64,000 nucleotides of DNA from assembly GCF_003002955.1 (NCBI RefSeq), contig NZ_PVTJ01000009.1:124001-188000 (forward strand), in the 5' to 3' direction. A program made the translations under genes and the position numbers. Positions 26,532 through 34,848 of the stretch are shown here, piece after piece. Under the pieces are notes generated by a model. That model had not been told where the DNA came from and did not search any database. It saw only the letters and a program-made list of their open reading frames with translations. Origin of the DNA: Glycomyces artemisiae. Lineage in GTDB: Bacteria > Actinomycetota > Actinomycetes > Mycobacteriales > Micromonosporaceae. The first letter of the stretch is position 1; every line of letters begins with the position of its first letter.

Positions 26532-27887
26532 ATGCGCAGCAACGGTGCTTACGCGGGACCCTCGATGAACCGCCGCCGCCTCCTCGCCGCGGGCGGCGGG
26601 GTCGCCGCGGCCGGGACCCTCGCGGCCTGCGGCTCCCCCGAGGAGGAGCCGGAGGAGAACGGCGGCCTCGACTGGGACGCCGACGCACAGCAGTACGTCA
26701 TCGAGGAGGACATCGCCTCCGGCAAGGTCCCGCTCAAGCTGTGGTTCGAGAACGAGGACCTCGCCAAGGCGCAGATCGACGCGTTCAAGACGGCCTTCAA
26801 GGACGTCTACCCCGACATCCAGTTCGAGTACGAGCTCGTGGCCCAGAACGACGCCGTCTCCGAGATGTCCCTCGCGGGCGAGGCCGGCAACGGCGGCGAC
26901 GTCTTCATGAGCTTCTACGACCAGATCGCCCGCGCGATCGAAGAGGGCACCGCCGCGCCCCTCGGCGAGTACGAGACCGTCCTCAAGGGCCGCCTGGCCG
27001 AGACCTTCACCAGCGCCGTGTCCGGCGAGGACGGCCAGATGTACGCCGTGCCCGTCACCACCGAGTCCATCGCGCTGTTCTACAACAAGCAGCTCCTGAC
27101 CGACCTGACCGGCTCCGACCAGCCGCCCGCCACCTGGGAGGACGTCAAGTCCATCGCCGCGGGCTACAACGACGCGGCCGCCAACACCTGGACGATCCGC
27201 TGGGTCCCCGGCGAGATCTACTACTCCTACTCCGTGCTCTCCTCCATGGGCTGGCAGGCCTACCCCGGCGGCGACGTCGCCGCGCCGGGCTTCGACGACC
27301 CGGCCCTCGTGGAGGCCCTCGACTACTACAAGGGCCTGCGCGAGATCTGGAACGTCCCGTCCGCCGACGCCACCCCCGAGACCGTCGAGGCCGAGTTCGC
27401 CGCCGGGAACACGCCGCTCATCATCACCGGCCCGTGGGCGTTCTCCGCGTTCGACGCCGGCGCCGCCGAGAACGGCTTCGAGTACGGCGTCACCACCATC
27501 CCCTCCGCGCCCTCCGGCGACCCGGCCTCGTCCTTCGCGGGCATGCACGTCATCGCCGTGTCGGCGTACACGAAGTACCCGGCCGCCGCGCGCGTCTTCG
27601 CGAACTTCCTCGCCTCCGACGCGGGCGCCGCCGCCCTCTACGCCACCACCGGCCAGATCCCGGCCCTGAACGCCGACCTGCTCGCGGGCATCGAGGGCCT
27701 CTCCGAGGACCCGCACGTCGCCGGGATCGTCGCCCAGTCCACCCAGGCCGACCTGTTCCCGCAGCTGCCCGAGTACTTCTGGTCGACCGCCAACGAGATG
27801 ACCGTCGCCGTCTGGGACGACCTCTCGTCCTCCGCCGACGCCGCCGCGGCGGCCGTCGCCGGGTACGACGAGCTCGCCGGACTCTAA
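26532..27887 (+). CDS. ABC importer sugar-binding lipoprotein (galacto-oligosaccharide)
   Basis: A 451-residue extracellular solute-binding protein of the MalE type. The N-terminus has NRRRLLAAGG (twin-arginine) and a lipobox ending LAAC (about 33-36), so it is exported and lipid-anchored. A Glu-rich tether follows, then the two-lobed binding domain with the MalE-type central motif FYNKQLLTDL. The ATG at 26532 follows AAGGA; an internal ATG at 26565 is possible. First gene of the rightward operon with two permeases and a GH53, so galacto-oligosaccharides are the likely ligand (equivalent in role to GanS/CycB). No ATPase is encoded nearby; a shared MsiK-like ATPase elsewhere is likely. Confidence 0.9.
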   Translation: MRSNGAYAGPSMNRRRLLAAGGGVAAAGTLAACGSPEEEPEENGGLDWDADAQQYVIEEDIASGKVPLKLWFENEDLAKAQIDAFKTAFKDVYPDIQFEYELVAQNDAVSEMSLAGEAGNGGDVFMSFYDQIARAIEEGTAAPLGEYETVLKGRLAETFTSAVSGEDGQMYAVPVTTESIALFYNKQLLTDLTGSDQPPATWEDVKSIAAGYNDAAANTWTIRWVPGEIYYSYSVLSSMGWQAYPGGDVAAPGFDDPALVEALDYYKGLREIWNVPSADATPETVEAEFAAGNTPLIITGPWAFSAFDAGAAENGFEYGVTTIPSAPSGDPASSFAGMHVIAVSAYTKYPAAARVFANFLASDAGAAALYATTGQIPALNADLLAGIEGLSEDPHVAGIVAQSTQADLFPQLPEYFWSTANEMTVAVWDDLSSSADAAAAAVAGYDELAGL

Positions 27888-27902
27888 GGGACGCAACCAC
27901 AG

Positions 27903-29273
27903 ATGGGCACTGCTCAGAACGGCGGGCTCCCCGCACCGGTGCCGGGCGTCGCCTCGGCCCTGGTGTGGGGCGCCGGCCAGCTCATGAACCGGCAGGTCGG
28001 CAAGGCCGCCTTCTTCTTCGCCTTCTTCGCCGCCCTGATCGGCTGGGAGATGGGGACCGGCAACTACTACGCCGGGATGGACTTCGCGCCGCGCTCCAAC
28101 GGCGGGTTCTTCATCAAGGGCCTGTGGGGCCTGCTCACCCTCGGCACCCAGCCGCGCCAGATGACCGTCACCGGCCTCACCGACGGCGACAACTCCATCG
28201 TCCTCATGGCCAACGGCCTCATCGCGCTCCTCACCCTCGCGCTCCTGGCGATCGTGTGGGTCTGGAGCATCCGCGACGCCCACGCCTACCGCCGCCGCCT
28301 CATCGAGGGCGGCCTGCGCGAGACCTCCCTCGCCTACTTCAAGCGCGTATGGGAGGGCGCCTTCGCGTACATCGTGCTGTCGCCCGGCCTGATCCTCATC
28401 GTGTTCATGTCGGTCCTGCCGGTGCTCTTCGGCATCCTCGTCGCCTTCACCGACTACAACCGGGACAACCTGCCGCCGAAGAACCTCGTCAACTGGGTCG
28501 GCTTCGACAACTTCGCCACGATCTTCGCCGTCCCCTCCTGGACCGCGACGTTCCTCGGCGTCCTCGGCTGGACCTTCGTGTGGGCCATCGTCGCCACGGC
28601 GACGACCTACGCGGCCGGATTCCTCCAGGCCGTGCTCCTCGCGAACAAGAAGGTGAAGTTCCCGCGCGTGTGGCGCTCGGTGTTCCTGCTGCCGTGGGCC
28701 GTCCCCGGCATCGTCTCGGCCCTGGTGTTCCGCTCGATGTTCAACGGCCAGTTCGGACCCATCAGTCAGTGGCTCGTCGACGTCGGCCTCACCGACGAGC
28801 GCGTCTACTGGTTCACCGACCCGTCCCACCCGAACCTCGCAAGAGCCGTGGCACTGCTCGTGAACCTGTGGCTGGGCTTCCCGTTCTTCATGGCCCTCGT
28901 CGGCGGCGTGCTCACCAACATCCCCGACAGCTACTACGAGGCCGCCCGCATGGACGGCGCCGGACCGCTCCAGCAGCTGCGCCACATCACCTTCCCGGTG
29001 GTGCACCGCACCGTCGCGCCGCTGCTCATCCTCGCGTTCGTGTCGAACTTCAACAACTTCGGCGTCATCTACTTCCTCACCCAGGGCGGCCCCGACAACG
29101 CCGACTACCGGTTCGCCGGGAGCACCGACCTGCTCATCACCTGGCTGTTCAACCTCACTCTGGACAACCGGCTCTACAACATCGGCGCGGTCATGAGCAT
29201 GCTCATCTTCGTCATCGTCGGCACCATCTCGGTGTGGAACCTCAACCGCTCCAAGGCGATCCGGGAGCTCTGA
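27903..29273 (+). CDS. ABC importer permease, MalF type
   Basis: A 456-residue inner-membrane permease. The C-terminal permease domain has the EAA loop (EAARMDGAGPLQQLRHITFPVV) that docks on the ATPase. The N-terminal 150 residues carry extra hydrophobic helices and a periplasmic part, as in MalF and GanP. It begins 15 bases after the binding-protein gene and ends 4 bases before the next permease gene, so the three are one operon. Substrate inferred as galacto-oligosaccharides from the neighbours. Confidence 0.92.
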   Translation: MGTAQNGGLPAPVPGVASALVWGAGQLMNRQVGKAAFFFAFFAALIGWEMGTGNYYAGMDFAPRSNGGFFIKGLWGLLTLGTQPRQMTVTGLTDGDNSIVLMANGLIALLTLALLAIVWVWSIRDAHAYRRRLIEGGLRETSLAYFKRVWEGAFAYIVLSPGLILIVFMSVLPVLFGILVAFTDYNRDNLPPKNLVNWVGFDNFATIFAVPSWTATFLGVLGWTFVWAIVATATTYAAGFLQAVLLANKKVKFPRVWRSVFLLPWAVPGIVSALVFRSMFNGQFGPISQWLVDVGLTDERVYWFTDPSHPNLARAVALLVNLWLGFPFFMALVGGVLTNIPDSYYEAARMDGAGPLQQLRHITFPVVHRTVAPLLILAFVSNFNNFGVIYFLTQGGPDNADYRFAGSTDLLITWLFNLTLDNRLYNIGAVMSMLIFVIVGTISVWNLNRSKAIREL

Positions 29274-29277
29274 TCAC

Positions 29278-30153
29278 ATGACCACCGAAACCGCAGCACC
29301 GGCGCGCAAGCGCCGCCGCACCTCCCCGCGGGGCGAGAAGGCCGCGAGCCTCTTCCTCCACCTGGAGCTCCTGGTCGTCGCGATCATCGTGATCTTCCCG
29401 CTCATGTGGATCGTCGGCGCCTCCTTCAGCCCCGGGACGGGCCTGGCGAACGCCAGCCCCATCCCCACCGACGCCACCCTCGACCACTACGTCAGCCTCT
29501 TCACCGAGACCGACTACGGGCGCTGGTACCTCAACTCCCTGTACGTCGCCGTCCTCAACATGGTCGGCTCCGTCGTCCTGTCGGCCCTGTGCGGCTACGT
29601 GTTCTCCCGCATCCGCTTCCGCGGCCGCAAGGCCGGGCTCCTGGGCATCCTCATCCTCCAGATGTTCCCGACCTTCCTCACCGCCATCGCCGTCTACATG
29701 CTGTTCCTCAATTTCGGGCTGCTCGACTCCCTCACCGGCCTCGCGCTCGTGAGCATCGCCGCCGCCCTCCCGTACAACACGTGGCTCATGAAGGGCTACA
29801 CCGACAACCTGCCCGCGAGCCTCGACGAGGCCGCCGCGATCGACGGCGCCAGCCGGTGGACCATCTTCGTCAAGATCGTCCTGCCGCTCATGCGCCCCAT
29901 GCTCACCTTCGTGGCCATCACGCAGTTCACCGTGCCGTGGATGGACTTCATCCTCCCGCGCCTGCTGCTCCAGAGCCCCGAGAAGCAGACCGTCGCGCTC
30001 GGCCTGTTCGCCATGATCGAGGACGTCTACCAGAACGCGTTCACGACCTTCGCCGCCGGCGCGGTCATCCTCGCCGTCCCGATCACCATCCTCTACATCG
30101 TCCTCCAGCGCTACCTGGTGACCGGCGCGTCCGCCGGCGCCGAGAAAGGCTAG
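29278..30153 (+). CDS. ABC importer permease, MalG type
   Basis: A 291-residue permease with six helices and the EAA loop EAAAIDGASRWTIFVKIVLPLM. The charged N-terminus (APARKRRRTSPRGEKAAS) precedes helix 1. It pairs with the MalF-type permease upstream and is followed two bases later by the GH53 start, so it is tightly co-transcribed. Role as the GanQ counterpart is inferred from context. Confidence 0.92.
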   Translation: MTTETAAPARKRRRTSPRGEKAASLFLHLELLVVAIIVIFPLMWIVGASFSPGTGLANASPIPTDATLDHYVSLFTETDYGRWYLNSLYVAVLNMVGSVVLSALCGYVFSRIRFRGRKAGLLGILILQMFPTFLTAIAVYMLFLNFGLLDSLTGLALVSIAAALPYNTWLMKGYTDNLPASLDEAAAIDGASRWTIFVKIVLPLMRPMLTFVAITQFTVPWMDFILPRLLLQSPEKQTVALGLFAMIEDVYQNAFTTFAAGAVILAVPITILYIVLQRYLVTGASAGAEKG

Positions 30154-30155
30154 AC

Positions 30156-31280
30156 ATGTCCCTGCCGCCCATCCGAGGCGCCGACGTCTCCATGACCGCC
30201 GAGATCGAGGAGCGCGGCGCGGCCTTCCGCTCCGGCGGCGCCGAACGCGACCTCTTCGAGATCCTGGAGTCCAACGGCGTCAACTGGATCCGCCTGCGCC
30301 TGTGGGTCGACCCGCGCGACGAGACCGGCGAGCCCTACATGGGCGGCACGAACGACCTGGACACCACGATCGCGCTGGCCCGCCGCGCCAGGGCCGCGGG
30401 CCAGCGCCTCCTGCTCGACCTCCACTACTCGGACTTCTGGACCGACCCGAAGAAGCAGTCCACGCCGAAGGCCTGGCGCGGCCTCACGGGTGCGGACCTT
30501 CAAGCGCGCGTGCACGACTGGACCGCGGAGGTCCTCGCCGCGATGAGCGCCGCGGACGTCTACCCGGACATGGTGCAGGTCGGCAACGAGATCACCAACG
30601 GGATGCTCTGGCCCGAAGGCAGGACGCCCAAGTTCCTGGACGCCGAGCGCCGCTTCGACGGCGAGGACCCGGCCGCGTTCGACCGCCTCACCGGCCTCCT
30701 TCAGGCGGGCGCGGCCGCGGTGCGCGAGTCCGGGGGCGCGCAGGTGATGGTGCACCTCGACTTCGGCGGTGCGAACGAGCTCTACCGCGGCTGGTTCGAC
30801 CAGGCGACGGTGCGCGGCCTCGACTTCGACGTCATCGGCCTGTCGTACTACCCGTACTGGCACTCGACCCTGGAGGACTTGGGCGCCAACCTGAACGACC
30901 TCGCGCTGCGCTACGGCAAGGGCCTCGTGGTGGTCGAGACGGCGTTCGCGTGGACGACGGCCCAGCCGGAGGGCCACCACCAGGTCTTCACCGCGAAGCT
31001 CGCGGAGGGCCTGCCGTGGGAGGTCTCGCCCGAGGGCCAGACCGCGTTCCTGCGCGACCTGTACGCGACCGTGGCCGCGGTCCCGAACGGCCTGGGCCTG
31101 GGCATCGTCTACTGGGAGCCCGCGTGGCTCCCGGTGGCGGGCACGACCTGGGCGTCGCGGGCCGGCATGGAGTACGGCGACGACGTCTTGGACGAGGCCG
31201 GGAACTCCTGGGCCAACCAGGGCCTGTTCGACTTCGACGGCGACGCGCTGCCGTCGCTGCGGGCGCTCGGCGGCGCCTGA
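30156..31280 (+). CDS. GH53 endo-galactanase without signal peptide (copy 3, cytoplasmic)
   Basis: A 374-residue GH53 protein that starts directly in the barrel (MSLPPIRGADVS) with no export signal. Acid/base E145 (QVGNEITNGMLWP) and nucleophile E261 (VVVETAFAW) are kept, and YYPYWH is present. It has an insertion around 156-172 (EGRTPKFLDAERRFDGEDP) not found in the two secreted copies. It starts two bases after the permease stop, so it is the fourth operon gene. It probably trims imported galacto-oligosaccharides before GH42 acts. An exported protein by a non-classical route is less likely. Confidence 0.92.
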   Translation: MSLPPIRGADVSMTAEIEERGAAFRSGGAERDLFEILESNGVNWIRLRLWVDPRDETGEPYMGGTNDLDTTIALARRARAAGQRLLLDLHYSDFWTDPKKQSTPKAWRGLTGADLQARVHDWTAEVLAAMSAADVYPDMVQVGNEITNGMLWPEGRTPKFLDAERRFDGEDPAAFDRLTGLLQAGAAAVRESGGAQVMVHLDFGGANELYRGWFDQATVRGLDFDVIGLSYYPYWHSTLEDLGANLNDLALRYGKGLVVVETAFAWTTAQPEGHHQVFTAKLAEGLPWEVSPEGQTAFLRDLYATVAAVPNGLGLGIVYWEPAWLPVAGTTWASRAGMEYGDDVLDEAGNSWANQGLFDFDGDALPSLRALGGA

Positions 31281-31334
31281 CCGCGGAATCCGGCGAGGCC
31301 GTCACCCCCCCTAGGGCCGACCCGATCATCCGCG

Positions 31335-31364
31335 CCCCGCCCGGTCGCCGGGCGGGGACATAAT
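31335..31364 (+). promoter_or_regulatory. hairpin plus CATAAT -10 box before lacI-type gene
   Basis: A 10-bp stem with a TCG loop (31335-31357) is followed at once by CATAAT (31359-31364), 30 bases before the TTG start. The stem may end the importer transcript while the -10 box starts the regulator transcript. No TGTNAACG operator is seen here, so autoregulation is not supported. Confidence 0.5.
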
Positions 31365-31393
31365 GACCGGGACACAAGGGAGAACTGAGCAAC

Positions 31394-32398
31394 TTGGCAG
31401 CACGGAAACGACCGACGATCCACGACGTCGCCGCGGCCGCGGGGGTCTCGCGCGGGACGGTCTCGCGGGTCCTCAACGGCAAGTCGAACGTCTCGCTCTC
31501 GGCCGAGACGGCGGTGCGCCGCGCGGTCGCCGAGACCGGGTACGTCGTCAACCGGGCGGCGCGCAGCCTCGTGACCAGCCGGACCGGCTCGATCGTCATG
31601 GTCCTGTCCGAGCCGCAGGAGCGCCTGTTCGAGGACCCGAACTTCTCGGTCCTCATGCGGGTGGCGACGAACCAGCTCGCCGAGCGCGACATGTCGCTGG
31701 TGCTCATGATCGCCGGGGACGACCGCGGCCGCGACCGCGTCGCCCGGTACCTGCGCGGCGGCCACGCCGACGGGGCCCTGCTCGTCTCCACGCACGCGGG
31801 GGACCCGCTGCTGGACGAGATCGAGCGCTCCGGCATCCCGGCCGTCGCGTGCGGCGCCGTCCTGGGCCGCGAGTCGGTGATCCCGTACGCGGCCGCCGAC
31901 GACCGCGGCGGCGCCGCCGCCATGACCGAGTACCTGGTCGGCCTGGGCCGCCGCAAGATCGGCATGATCACCGGCCCGCTCGACACGCCCGGCGGCGCGC
32001 TGCGCCTCGAAGGCTTCACGGGCGTGCTGGGCCGCAAGGCCGCCAAGCAGCTCGTCGTCCACGGCGACTACACGCAGGCCGCGGGCGAGGCCGCGATGCG
32101 CCGCCTCCTCGCCGCCGCCCCCGACATCGACGCCGTCTTCGTCGCCTCCGACCTCATGGCCGCCGGGGCCCTCCAGGCCCTCCACGAGGCGGGCCGCCGC
32201 GTCCCCGAGGACGTCGCCGTCGGCGGCTTCGACGACTCGGTCATCGCCACCGCCACCCGCCCGGCCCTCACCACGGTCCGCCACCCTCTCGCCCGCGTCG
32301 CCGAGGAGACCGTGCGCCTCCTCATCGAACTGCTCGACGAGCACGAGGTGGAACCGGTGATCCTCCCGACCGAACTGGTCGTCCGCGACAGCGCCTGA
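31394..32398 (+). CDS. LacI family repressor of the galactan locus
   Basis: A 334-residue repressor. The DNA-binding helix-turn-helix is at 8-30 (TIHDVAAAAGVSRGTVSRVLNG region), followed by the hinge and a periplasmic-binding-like ligand domain ending with the family signature FDDSVIATATRPALTTVRHP. The start is TTG at 31394 with GGGAGAA upstream. It lies 113 bases after the importer and GH53 genes and is the only LacI protein in the window, so it is the natural binder of the paired operators at 26291 and 26451. Likely inducer: galactose or galactobiose-type sugar (inference). Confidence 0.93.
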   Translation: MAARKRPTIHDVAAAAGVSRGTVSRVLNGKSNVSLSAETAVRRAVAETGYVVNRAARSLVTSRTGSIVMVLSEPQERLFEDPNFSVLMRVATNQLAERDMSLVLMIAGDDRGRDRVARYLRGGHADGALLVSTHAGDPLLDEIERSGIPAVACGAVLGRESVIPYAAADDRGGAAAMTEYLVGLGRRKIGMITGPLDTPGGALRLEGFTGVLGRKAAKQLVVHGDYTQAAGEAAMRRLLAAAPDIDAVFVASDLMAAGALQALHEAGRRVPEDVAVGGFDDSVIATATRPALTTVRHPLARVAEETVRLLIELLDEHEVEPVILPTELVVRDSA

Positions 32399-32413
32399 GC
32401 CGGAAAGGCGACC

Positions 32414-32500
32414 GAACCCGAACGCGTCCGGCCCCGGCCGACCGGCTCCCCGCGGTCCCGGGAGCGGCCCGCCTGAACCCGAACGCATCCGGCCCCGGCC
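32414..32500. repeat. 26-bp direct repeat pair in LacI-DUF11 gap
   Basis: Positions 32414-32439 and 32475-32500 are the same 26-base unit (beginning GAACCCGAACGC, ending CCCCGGCC) with one mismatch, 61 bases apart. They fill most of the 242-base gap after the LacI gene. Function unknown. The rest of the gap holds the TACAAC box (32628) just upstream of the next start. Confidence 0.7.
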
Positions 32501-32640
32501 CGCGCCGCGGTGCGCTGTCGCACCCCCGCGCCACACTCGAAACGGGGGCGCGCCGCATCGAGCACTCCTCGCCTTTCCTTCCTGCGCCGCCGCCGTGTCG
32601 CGCAGTCCTTCCCACGGCTCGCTCCGCTACAACGGACCCC

Positions 32641-33246
32641 ATGCAGCACTGGAACCTGACGGCCGCCCTCGCCTGCGGCCTGGCCGCGGCCGTCCTCACC
32701 GGGGCGGCAGCCCAGGCGGGCCCGATCGCGGTCACCGTGGAGCGCACCGCCGACGCCGACGTGGTCCGCGAGGGCGAGACCGTCGAGTACGCGATCACCG
32801 TCGCCAACACCGGCGACGAAACCTACGAGGACCTGCGCGTCTCGCACCTGCTCCCGTCCGGGTTCACCCTCGCCGGGTCCGAACCCGCGACCGAGCCCGA
32901 AGGCGGCGCCGTGTGGCGGATCTCCCTCGGCCCCGGCGAGACCGTCGCGATCGGCGACACCGTCGAAGCCGGAACGGGGGAGCAGCTCCGTGAAGGCCGC
33001 CTCGTCGCGGTCGAGGAGCACGACCTCGGCCCCGCGGGCCGCGGCACCGGGTTCACCACCACGGTCTGCGTCGCCACCGCCGACGAGGTCCACATGCTCG
33101 ACTGCGACAGGGACGAGGCCGCGCTGGTCGCCCCCGTCGAGTCCACCGCCCACTGGTGGCTGTGGGCCGCGGCGGCGGGCGCCGCGGGGGTGCTCGCCGC
33201 CGGCCTGTGGGTCCTGCTCACCCGCTCCCGCCGCGCCCGCCCCTGA
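32641..33246 (+). CDS. secreted DUF11-type protein with C-terminal anchor
   Basis: A 201-residue protein: signal peptide (about 1-26), one DUF11-like beta-sandwich (about 30-110, with VREGETVEYAITVANTGDETYEDLRV), a second short segment, and a C-terminal helix (WWLWAAAAGAAGVLAAGLWVLL) ending in RSRRARP. It would be held on the outer face of the membrane. No Shine-Dalgarno is seen; TACAAC lies seven bases before the ATG, so a leaderless mRNA is possible. Function unknown; DUF11 domains occur in cell-surface and adhesin-like proteins. Confidence 0.75.
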   Translation: MQHWNLTAALACGLAAAVLTGAAAQAGPIAVTVERTADADVVREGETVEYAITVANTGDETYEDLRVSHLLPSGFTLAGSEPATEPEGGAVWRISLGPGETVAIGDTVEAGTGEQLREGRLVAVEEHDLGPAGRGTGFTTTVCVATADEVHMLDCDRDEAALVAPVESTAHWWLWAAAAGAAGVLAAGLWVLLTRSRRARP

Positions 33247-33258
33247 ACCCCTTGCGCC

Positions 33259-33768
33259 TCAACGGCTTTCGAGGAGCCCGCGCACGTACGCGGCCTGCCC
33301 GCCGTGCTGCTGGTTGTCGTCGATGACGCTGACCAGCCGCACCCCGAGCGTCACGTGCGGCGTCCAGTTCGTGTCCACGACCCGGTCGAGGTCGGCCGCG
33401 GTGAGCCCGCCGATGTATTCGAGCGTGTTCGCGTGGACCGCCTCGTAGTACGCGAGGAGGTCCGGCCCGGACACCCCCGCGACCTTGCCGACGTCCTTCG
33501 GGCCGTGCCCGTACCCGGTGTCCCCGGGCGGCAGGTCCAGGCCGAACCGCTCCTCCCATCCGCCCGCGGTCCAGGCCTGCTCGCGGCCGGCCGCTTCGGA
33601 CACGTGGTCGTCCTGGACGCGGGCGATGTGCCACACCAGCCACGCGATCGAGTTCGCCTCCGGGCCCGGCCGGGCCTCCAGGTCCTCCTGCGACAGCCCG
33701 TCGAGGACCCCCGCGACCTCGCCCTGGACCCGCCCGAACGCGTCGGCCAGCACCTCGTTGACCTCCAT
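33259..33768 (-). CDS. DinB-like protein (second copy)
   Basis: A 169-residue DinB/DUF664-type four-helix protein. Candidate metal-binding histidines: VWHIARVQDDH in helix 2 and DDNQQHGGQAAYVRG in helix 4. The ATG at 33768 follows GGGAGG. It differs clearly from the copy at 15228 and is not a recent duplicate. It ends tail-to-tail with the DUF11 gene and lies 47 bases after the SDR gene on the same strand, so the two may share a transcript. Substrate unknown. Confidence 0.82.
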   Translation of the reverse strand: MEVNEVLADAFGRVQGEVAGVLDGLSQEDLEARPGPEANSIAWLVWHIARVQDDHVSEAAGREQAWTAGGWEERFGLDLPPGDTGYGHGPKDVGKVAGVSGPDLLAYYEAVHANTLEYIGGLTAADLDRVVDTNWTPHVTLGVRLVSVIDDNQQHGGQAAYVRGLLESR

Positions 33769-33815
33769 GCGGCCTCCCTTCTCTCCGCCTGGAAACTTAC
33801 CGCGCCCGACCGACG

Positions 33816-34757
33816 TCAGCGCCCGAAGCCGTCGACCCCCGTCAGCTCCGCCGACAGCGCCCACAGCCGCTCGGCCTCGTCCGGGTCCACCGCGTACTCG
33901 GCGACACCGCCCTCGCCGACCTCCGCGACGTCGCAGTCCTGGAGGTACACGCCGCCCTTCCCGTCGAGCTGCGGCGAGAACGCCGCCCACGTCTGGGTCG
34001 CGGCCCCCTGCTCGGGGGTCTTGAACCAGTCGGCGACGGGGTTGCCGTCGGCGTCGATCCAGCCCAGCTCGACCTGGTCCTCGCGGGAGACGTGCCGCTG
34101 GAGCGGCGTGAGGATGCCGCCCGGGTGCAGCGCGAACGCCCTGATGCCGCGGTCCTGCGCGAGCCGGTCGAGGTGGACGGCGAACAGCACGTTCGCGGTC
34201 TTCGACTGCCCGTACGCCTCCCACCGGTCGTAGCCCCGCTCGAAGTGCGGGTCGTCCCAGCGGATCGCCGACCTGCGGTGGCCGCCCGAGGACACCGAGA
34301 CGACCCGCGCGCCTTCACTGACGAGCGGCGCGAGCCGGTTCACCAGCGCGAAGTGCCCGAGGTGGTTGGTCGCGAACTGGAGCTCCCAGCCCGGCCCCAC
34401 CCGCGTCTCGGGGCAGGCCATGACGCCGGCGCTGTCGATCACGGCGTCGAAGGGCCGCCCGACGGCGATGCGCCGGTCCGCGAACGCCTGGACGCTCGCG
34501 AGGTCGGCGAGGTCGAGCTCGTCCGTCTCGACGCCCGCGATCCCGTCGAGGGCCTCCTCGGCGACCTTCGGGCGCCGCGCGGGGACCAGGACCTCCGCGC
34601 CCGCGGCCGCGACCGCCTTCGTCGTCTCCAGGCCGATCCCGGAGTACCCGCCGGTGACGAGGACGTGCTTCCCGGTCAGGTCGATGCCTTCGAGGACCTC
34701 GGCCGCGGTGGTCTTCGCGCCGAATCCGGAGTTGATGCTCTGCTGCGGTGTGCTCAT
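33816..34757 (-). CDS. short-chain dehydrogenase/reductase (retinol-dehydrogenase-like)
   Basis: A 313-residue NAD(P)-dependent oxidoreductase. The cofactor loop TGGYSGIG (about 35-42), the NHLGHF segment, the catalytic Ser in VSVSSGGH and the YGQSK pair (Tyr/Lys) are visible. It belongs to the long actinobacterial group annotated as oxidoreductases similar to retinol dehydrogenases. The ATG is six bases from a TACGCT box on the minus strand, directly below a perfect 18-bp palindrome, so control by a TetR-like regulator is likely. Substrate unknown. Confidence 0.88.
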   Translation of the reverse strand: MSTPQQSINSGFGAKTTAAEVLEGIDLTGKHVLVTGGYSGIGLETTKAVAAAGAEVLVPARRPKVAEEALDGIAGVETDELDLADLASVQAFADRRIAVGRPFDAVIDSAGVMACPETRVGPGWELQFATNHLGHFALVNRLAPLVSEGARVVSVSSGGHRRSAIRWDDPHFERGYDRWEAYGQSKTANVLFAVHLDRLAQDRGIRAFALHPGGILTPLQRHVSREDQVELGWIDADGNPVADWFKTPEQGAATQTWAAFSPQLDGKGGVYLQDCDVAEVGEGGVAEYAVDPDEAERLWALSAELTGVDGFGR

Positions 34758-34763
34758 GGACCG

Positions 34764-34790
34764 AGCGTAGAACCTAGAGCGCGCTCTAGG
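34764..34790 (-). promoter_or_regulatory. promoter with 18-bp palindromic operator
   Basis: CCTAGAGCGCGCTCTAGG (34773-34790) is a perfect palindrome that covers the region just upstream of the TACGCT -10 box (34764-34769) of the SDR gene. Palindromes with a TAGAGCGCGCTCTA core are typical TetR-family operators. No TetR gene is adjacent, so the binder is encoded elsewhere. Confidence 0.65.
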
Positions 34791-34848
34791 TCAAATACTT
34801 CGCGAGACGCGTTCCGCGCGAGGGGCTCCCAGGCTCCATACTGGTCCC

